A DNA stretch of 64,000 bases from Paraburkholderia podalyriae. Its GTDB lineage: Bacteria; Pseudomonadota; Gammaproteobacteria; Burkholderiales; Burkholderiaceae. How positions within the stretch are numbered: the first letter of the stretch is position 1; each line of letters starts with the position of its first letter. The stretch is taken from NCBI RefSeq assembly GCF_014397785.1, contig NZ_VZQQ01000001.1, positions 248,001 through 312,000 of the forward strand, written 5' to 3'. Positions 62,003-64,000 of this stretch are shown here, in pieces. The translations under genes and the position numbers were made by a program. The notes under the pieces were generated by a model. The model was given only the letters and a program-made list of their open reading frames with translations. It searched no databases and had not been told where the DNA came from.

Positions 62003-63121
62003 TTAGACCGCCAGCACCTTGCCGTTGCGCACGAACGGCAGTTTTACCACGCTTGCGGGGCAGGCTTTGCCGCGAATCTGGACGTGCACGGTGTCGCCCG
62101 GCTGCACGCCTTTCGGCACGCGCGCGAAGGCGATCGATTCCTGCATGGTCGGCGAGAACGTGCCGCTGGTGATTTCGCCGTCGCCGTGCGGCGTGACGAC
62201 TTTCTGATGCGCGCGCAGCACGCCCGCGGCCTTGCCGTTTTCCTTCAGCAGGATCAGGCCGACGAACGCGGCGCGCGAGCCGTCGGCTTCGAGGCTGCTC
62301 TTGCCGACGAAGTCGCGCGGTGAGGTGAGGTCGACGGTCCATGCGAGGCCGGCGTCGAGCGGCGAGACATTGTCGTCCATGTCCTGGCCGTACAGGTTCA
62401 TGCCGGCTTCGAGGCGAAGCGTGTCGCGGGCGCCGAGACCGGCCGGGCGCACGCCTTGGCCGGCGAGTGCGTTCCACAGCGCTTCGACGTGGCTTGCCGG
62501 CACAATGATCTCGAAGCCGTCTTCGCCGGTATAGCCGGTGCGCGCGACGGTCAGCTCGCCGAACGGCGTGCCGTCGACGCGCGCGGCGTTGAACGGCTTC
62601 AGCGCTTCGGTCGCGGCGCGCGCCGCTGGCACGGTTTGCCAGGTTTTTTCGCGCGCGTTCGGGCCTTGCACGGCGACGATCGCCAGATCGCGGCGCGGCG
62701 TGATGGTGAGGCCGAAGCCGCCCTCGGCATTGAGCTGGCCGAACCAGGCGATGTCTTTGTCGGCAGTGCCGGCGTTGACGACCACGCGGAAGTCGTCTTC
62801 GCCGAAGTAATAGACGATCAGGTCGTCGATCACGCCGCCGTTTGGATTCAGCATGCAGGAGTAGAGCGCGCGGCCCGGCGTTTGCAGTTTCGCGACGTTG
62901 TTGGCGAGCGCGTATTCGAAGAACGCGCGTACTCGATCGCCGACGAAGTCGACCACGCACATGTGGGACACGTCGAACATGCCCGCGTCGGTGCGCACCG
63001 CGCGATGTTCGTCGATCTGCGAGCCGTAGTTGACGGGCATGTCCCAGCCGCCGAAGTCGACCATGCGGGCATGGAGCGCGCGGTGAGCGGCGTGGAGCGG
63101 GGTGTGTTTGAGTTCGGTCAT
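62003..63121 (-). CDS. gcvT: Glycine cleavage system aminomethyltransferase, T-protein
   Basis: 372 residues from the ATG at 63119-63121 ([33 protein letters not shown]); an ATG 15 codons earlier overlaps the leader terminator and is rejected. It releases ammonia and makes methylene-tetrahydrofolate. GMFDVSHM is the folate-site motif, [12 protein letters not shown] the second domain signature, and [17 protein letters not shown] holds the catalytic Asp region. First gene of the operon, directly behind the tandem glycine riboswitch. Confidence 0.97.
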   Translation of the reverse strand: MTELKHTPLHAAHRALHARMVDFGGWDMPVNYGSQIDEHRAVRTDAGMFDVSHMCVVDFVGDRVRAFFEYALANNVAKLQTPGRALYSCMLNPNGGVIDDLIVYYFGEDDFRVVVNAGTADKDIAWFGQLNAEGGFGLTITPRRDLAIVAVQGPNAREKTWQTVPAARAATEALKPFNAARVDGTPFGELTVARTGYTGEDGFEIIVPASHVEALWNALAGQGVRPAGLGARDTLRLEAGMNLYGQDMDDNVSPLDAGLAWTVDLTSPRDFVGKSSLEADGSRAAFVGLILLKENGKAAGVLRAHQKVVTPHGDGEITSGTFSPTMQESIAFARVPKGVQPGDTVHVQIRGKACPASVVKLPFVRNGKVLAV

Positions 63122-63144
63122 GGGGCCTCGGGCGTCTCGCGAAA

Positions 63145-63208
63145 CAAAAAAGGCCATGCGGGGCAACGCCTCGCGGCGCGATGCCTGCGAGCGTGGTCCT
63201 GCATGGCC
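63145..63208 (-). terminator. Riboswitch expression platform: leader terminator of gcvT
   Basis: On the minus strand GGCCATGC (63201-63208) pairs with GCATGGCC (63152-63159), enclosing further pairs (GCGAGCGT with ACGCCTCGC), followed by T6. It sits 24 bases before the gcvT ATG and abuts the 3' strand of aptamer 2, so glycine binding can control its formation. Confidence 0.75.
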
Positions 63209-63358
63209 CCTCTGTCCTCGATACCTGAGAGATTGCGCTGCCGCGATTTGCTCGATGAGCTCGATCCGTCACGGTGAAACGCGCGCCCCTTCGGTGGGCA
63301 GCCTGCCTGCGGTGCACGATGTGCGACGCGGATGGCTACTGCCGCTCTCCAGAGTGCG
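63207..63358 (-). ncRNA. Glycine riboswitch, aptamer 2
   Basis: Minus strand: opens with CTCTGGAGAGCGGC, contains the core ACCGAAGGGGCGCGCG, and ends with ATCTCTCAGGTATCGAGGACAGAG. These are the conserved glycine aptamer blocks. Its outer strand runs into the gcvT leader terminator. Confidence 0.93.
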
Positions 63359-63381
63359 AAAAAACCGCCGCAAGGCGGGTT
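63359..63381 (-). other. Hairpin with T run in the linker between the two glycine aptamers
   Basis: Minus strand: AACCCGCC-TTGC-GGCGGTT followed by TTTT, with one bulged C. It looks like a Rho-independent terminator in the inter-aptamer linker, which is normally short and unstructured. Confidence 0.6.
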
Positions 63382-63388
63382 CTTTCGA

Positions 63389-63478
63389 CGCGGTCGGTCC
63401 TTTTGCCTGAGAGTTTGCGGGTGTGCCCCTTCGGCGGCGCGGCCTGCGATTTTTCGCCTGCCAGCGCGCTCTCCCGAC
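63389..63478 (-). ncRNA. Glycine riboswitch, aptamer 1
   Basis: Minus strand: opens with CGGGAGAGCGCG, contains the core GCCGAAGGGGCACAC, and ends with AACTCTCAGGCAAAAGGACCGACC. All conserved blocks of the class are present. Confidence 0.93.
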
Positions 63479-63488
63479 GCGTGCGGCG

Positions 63489-63517
63489 AATTTACGCGAC
63501 GGGCCGGGGCTTGTCAA
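63489..63517 (-). promoter_or_regulatory. Sigma70 promoter of the gcv operon
   Basis: Minus strand TTGACA, 17 bases, TAAATT. Transcription would start near 63482, just ahead of aptamer 1. Confidence 0.8.
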
Positions 63518-63569
63518 ATAAAGGCCCGACAGCGGTGTGAGGGTGGGCGCGGCGGTTCGGGAGGTCCAA

Positions 63570-63602
63570 AAGAAACGCGCGGACCGTGGGGCCCGCGCTT
63601 TG
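63570..63602 (-). terminator. Terminator of the unknown gene at the window end
   Basis: Minus strand GCGCGGGCC-CCAC-GGTCCGCGC (one G-T pair) followed by GTTTCTTTT. Confidence 0.6.
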
Positions 63603-63682
63603 GTGTTGCCGCTCCCGGTGCTATCCGTCACCGCGCGATCAGAGGTAGTGGTTGCTCACCTGGCAGTTGGTTTGCCGCCCCG

Positions 63683-63741
63683 GATTGCCGACTGATTCGC
63701 CGGCTGATTCGCCGGCTCACCCGCCGGCTCACTCGCCGATC
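63683..63741. repeat. Imperfect 12-base tandem repeat across a stop codon
   Basis: GATTCGCCGGCT is repeated at 63694 and 63706, with variants at 63683, 63718 (CACCCGCCGGCT) and 63730 (CACTCGCCGATC). The array covers the last codons and stop of the unknown gene. Confidence 0.75.
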
Positions 63742-64000
63742 GCATGAGCAGCGTTATCGAGCTCCTGGTTCAACACGCGCTGTTCTTCCGCGGACAAACC
63801 GCCGCCATGCTGGCCGGCCATGTCATGCGCTTCCTGGCGGATCGTCTCGAGACGGTGATGCAACGCTGCGCCTTGCGGCGGCGGGTAATAGCCCTGATTC
63901 ACGCGGTTATCGATACGGTGCGCCAGATTGTCGATGCGGCCGTCGACCTGATGCAGGCGCTGATCCCCGATCTGCTGCGGAGTGGGGCCCGCATGCGGCG
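63729..64000 (-). CDS. Unknown protein, C-terminal fragment
   Basis: About 90 codons are visible, ending at 63729; the start is beyond the window. The peptide is hydrophilic and helical, rich in Gln, Asn, His and Arg. GRIDNLAHRIDNRVNQGYYPPPQGAALHHRLETIRQEAHDM suggests paired amphipathic helices separated by a Pro turn, and LSAEEQRVLNQELDNAAHAI closes the chain. It resembles surface-anchored or periplasmic small proteins seen in Burkholderia, but I do not recognise the family. No function is assigned. The terminator at 63570 and the tandem repeat at its 3' end support that it is real. Confidence 0.65.
   Translation of the reverse strand, partial: PHAGPTPQQIGDQRLHQVDGRIDNLAHRIDNRVNQGYYPPPQGAALHHRLETIRQEAHDMAGQHGGGLSAEEQRVLNQELDNAAHAIGE

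Overview
The window reads as chromosome 1 of a member of Burkholderia sensu lato, most likely Paraburkholderia. The evidence is the high GC content, the gene order mnmG-rsmG-parA-parB-atpI-atpBEFHAGDC, a DUF3717 protein, and a glycine-riboswitch-controlled gcvTHP operon near sdaA. It is dense core-genome DNA. I see no rRNA, tRNA, CRISPR array, insertion sequence or prophage. Most long antisense open frames are high-GC shadows of real genes.

Layout. 1-9 kb: the tail of a carboxylate-amine ligase, a MarR regulator with a Cys/His-rich tail, a class I amidotransferase, a YqjM-type ene-reductase, a SET-domain protein with a lysine-rich tail, an OmpR/TctE-type two-component pair, a DUF3717 protein, phhB beside a degraded phhA remnant, an Lrp regulator and a CYTH protein. 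9-18.6 kb: a LysR regulator divergent from mmsA and a GMC oxidoreductase, followed by a complete branched-chain-type ABC importer. 19-25.7 kb: a second importer of the same type, with two tandem paralogous binding proteins and a fused LivM-LivG polypeptide. 25.7-30.3 kb: mnmG-rsmG-parA-parB with two perfect parS sites; one forms the core of the terminator of the preceding liv operon, the other lies inside mnmG. 30.8-38.7 kb: the complete F1Fo ATP synthase operon, with a sigma70-like promoter and a structured element repeated before atpG and atpC. 38.8-48.3 kb: an acyl-CoA synthetase, a candidate minus-strand small RNA, a periplasmic PheC-like dehydratase, hemE, priA, a YeiH-type exporter, a small Cys-rich protein and a 56-residue membrane protein too short for routine ORF calling. 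48.6-53.8 kb: trifunctional putA and a LivK-type binding protein. 53.9-63.5 kb, all on the minus strand: a ThDP enzyme, sdaA, an alginate-lyase-family protein, and gcvP-gcvH-gcvT behind a sigma70 promoter and a tandem glycine riboswitch with a terminator platform. The window ends in the 3' part of an unknown gene.

How the genes work together. Amino-acid uptake and catabolism dominate: two Liv-type importers plus a third binding protein, PutA for proline, the Gcv system and SdaA for glycine and serine, MmsA for valine-type semialdehydes, and PhhB with a PheC-like enzyme around phenylalanine. The rest is housekeeping: chromosome partition, tRNA/rRNA modification, ATP synthesis, heme synthesis and replication restart.

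Most worth a second look: the parS/terminator palindrome; the covarying hairpin repeated before the single-copy gamma and epsilon subunits of ATP synthase; the phhA remnant; the arginine in place of the Walker A lysine in the first LivF; the hairpin inside the glycine riboswitch linker; and the candidate small RNA near 40.8 kb.
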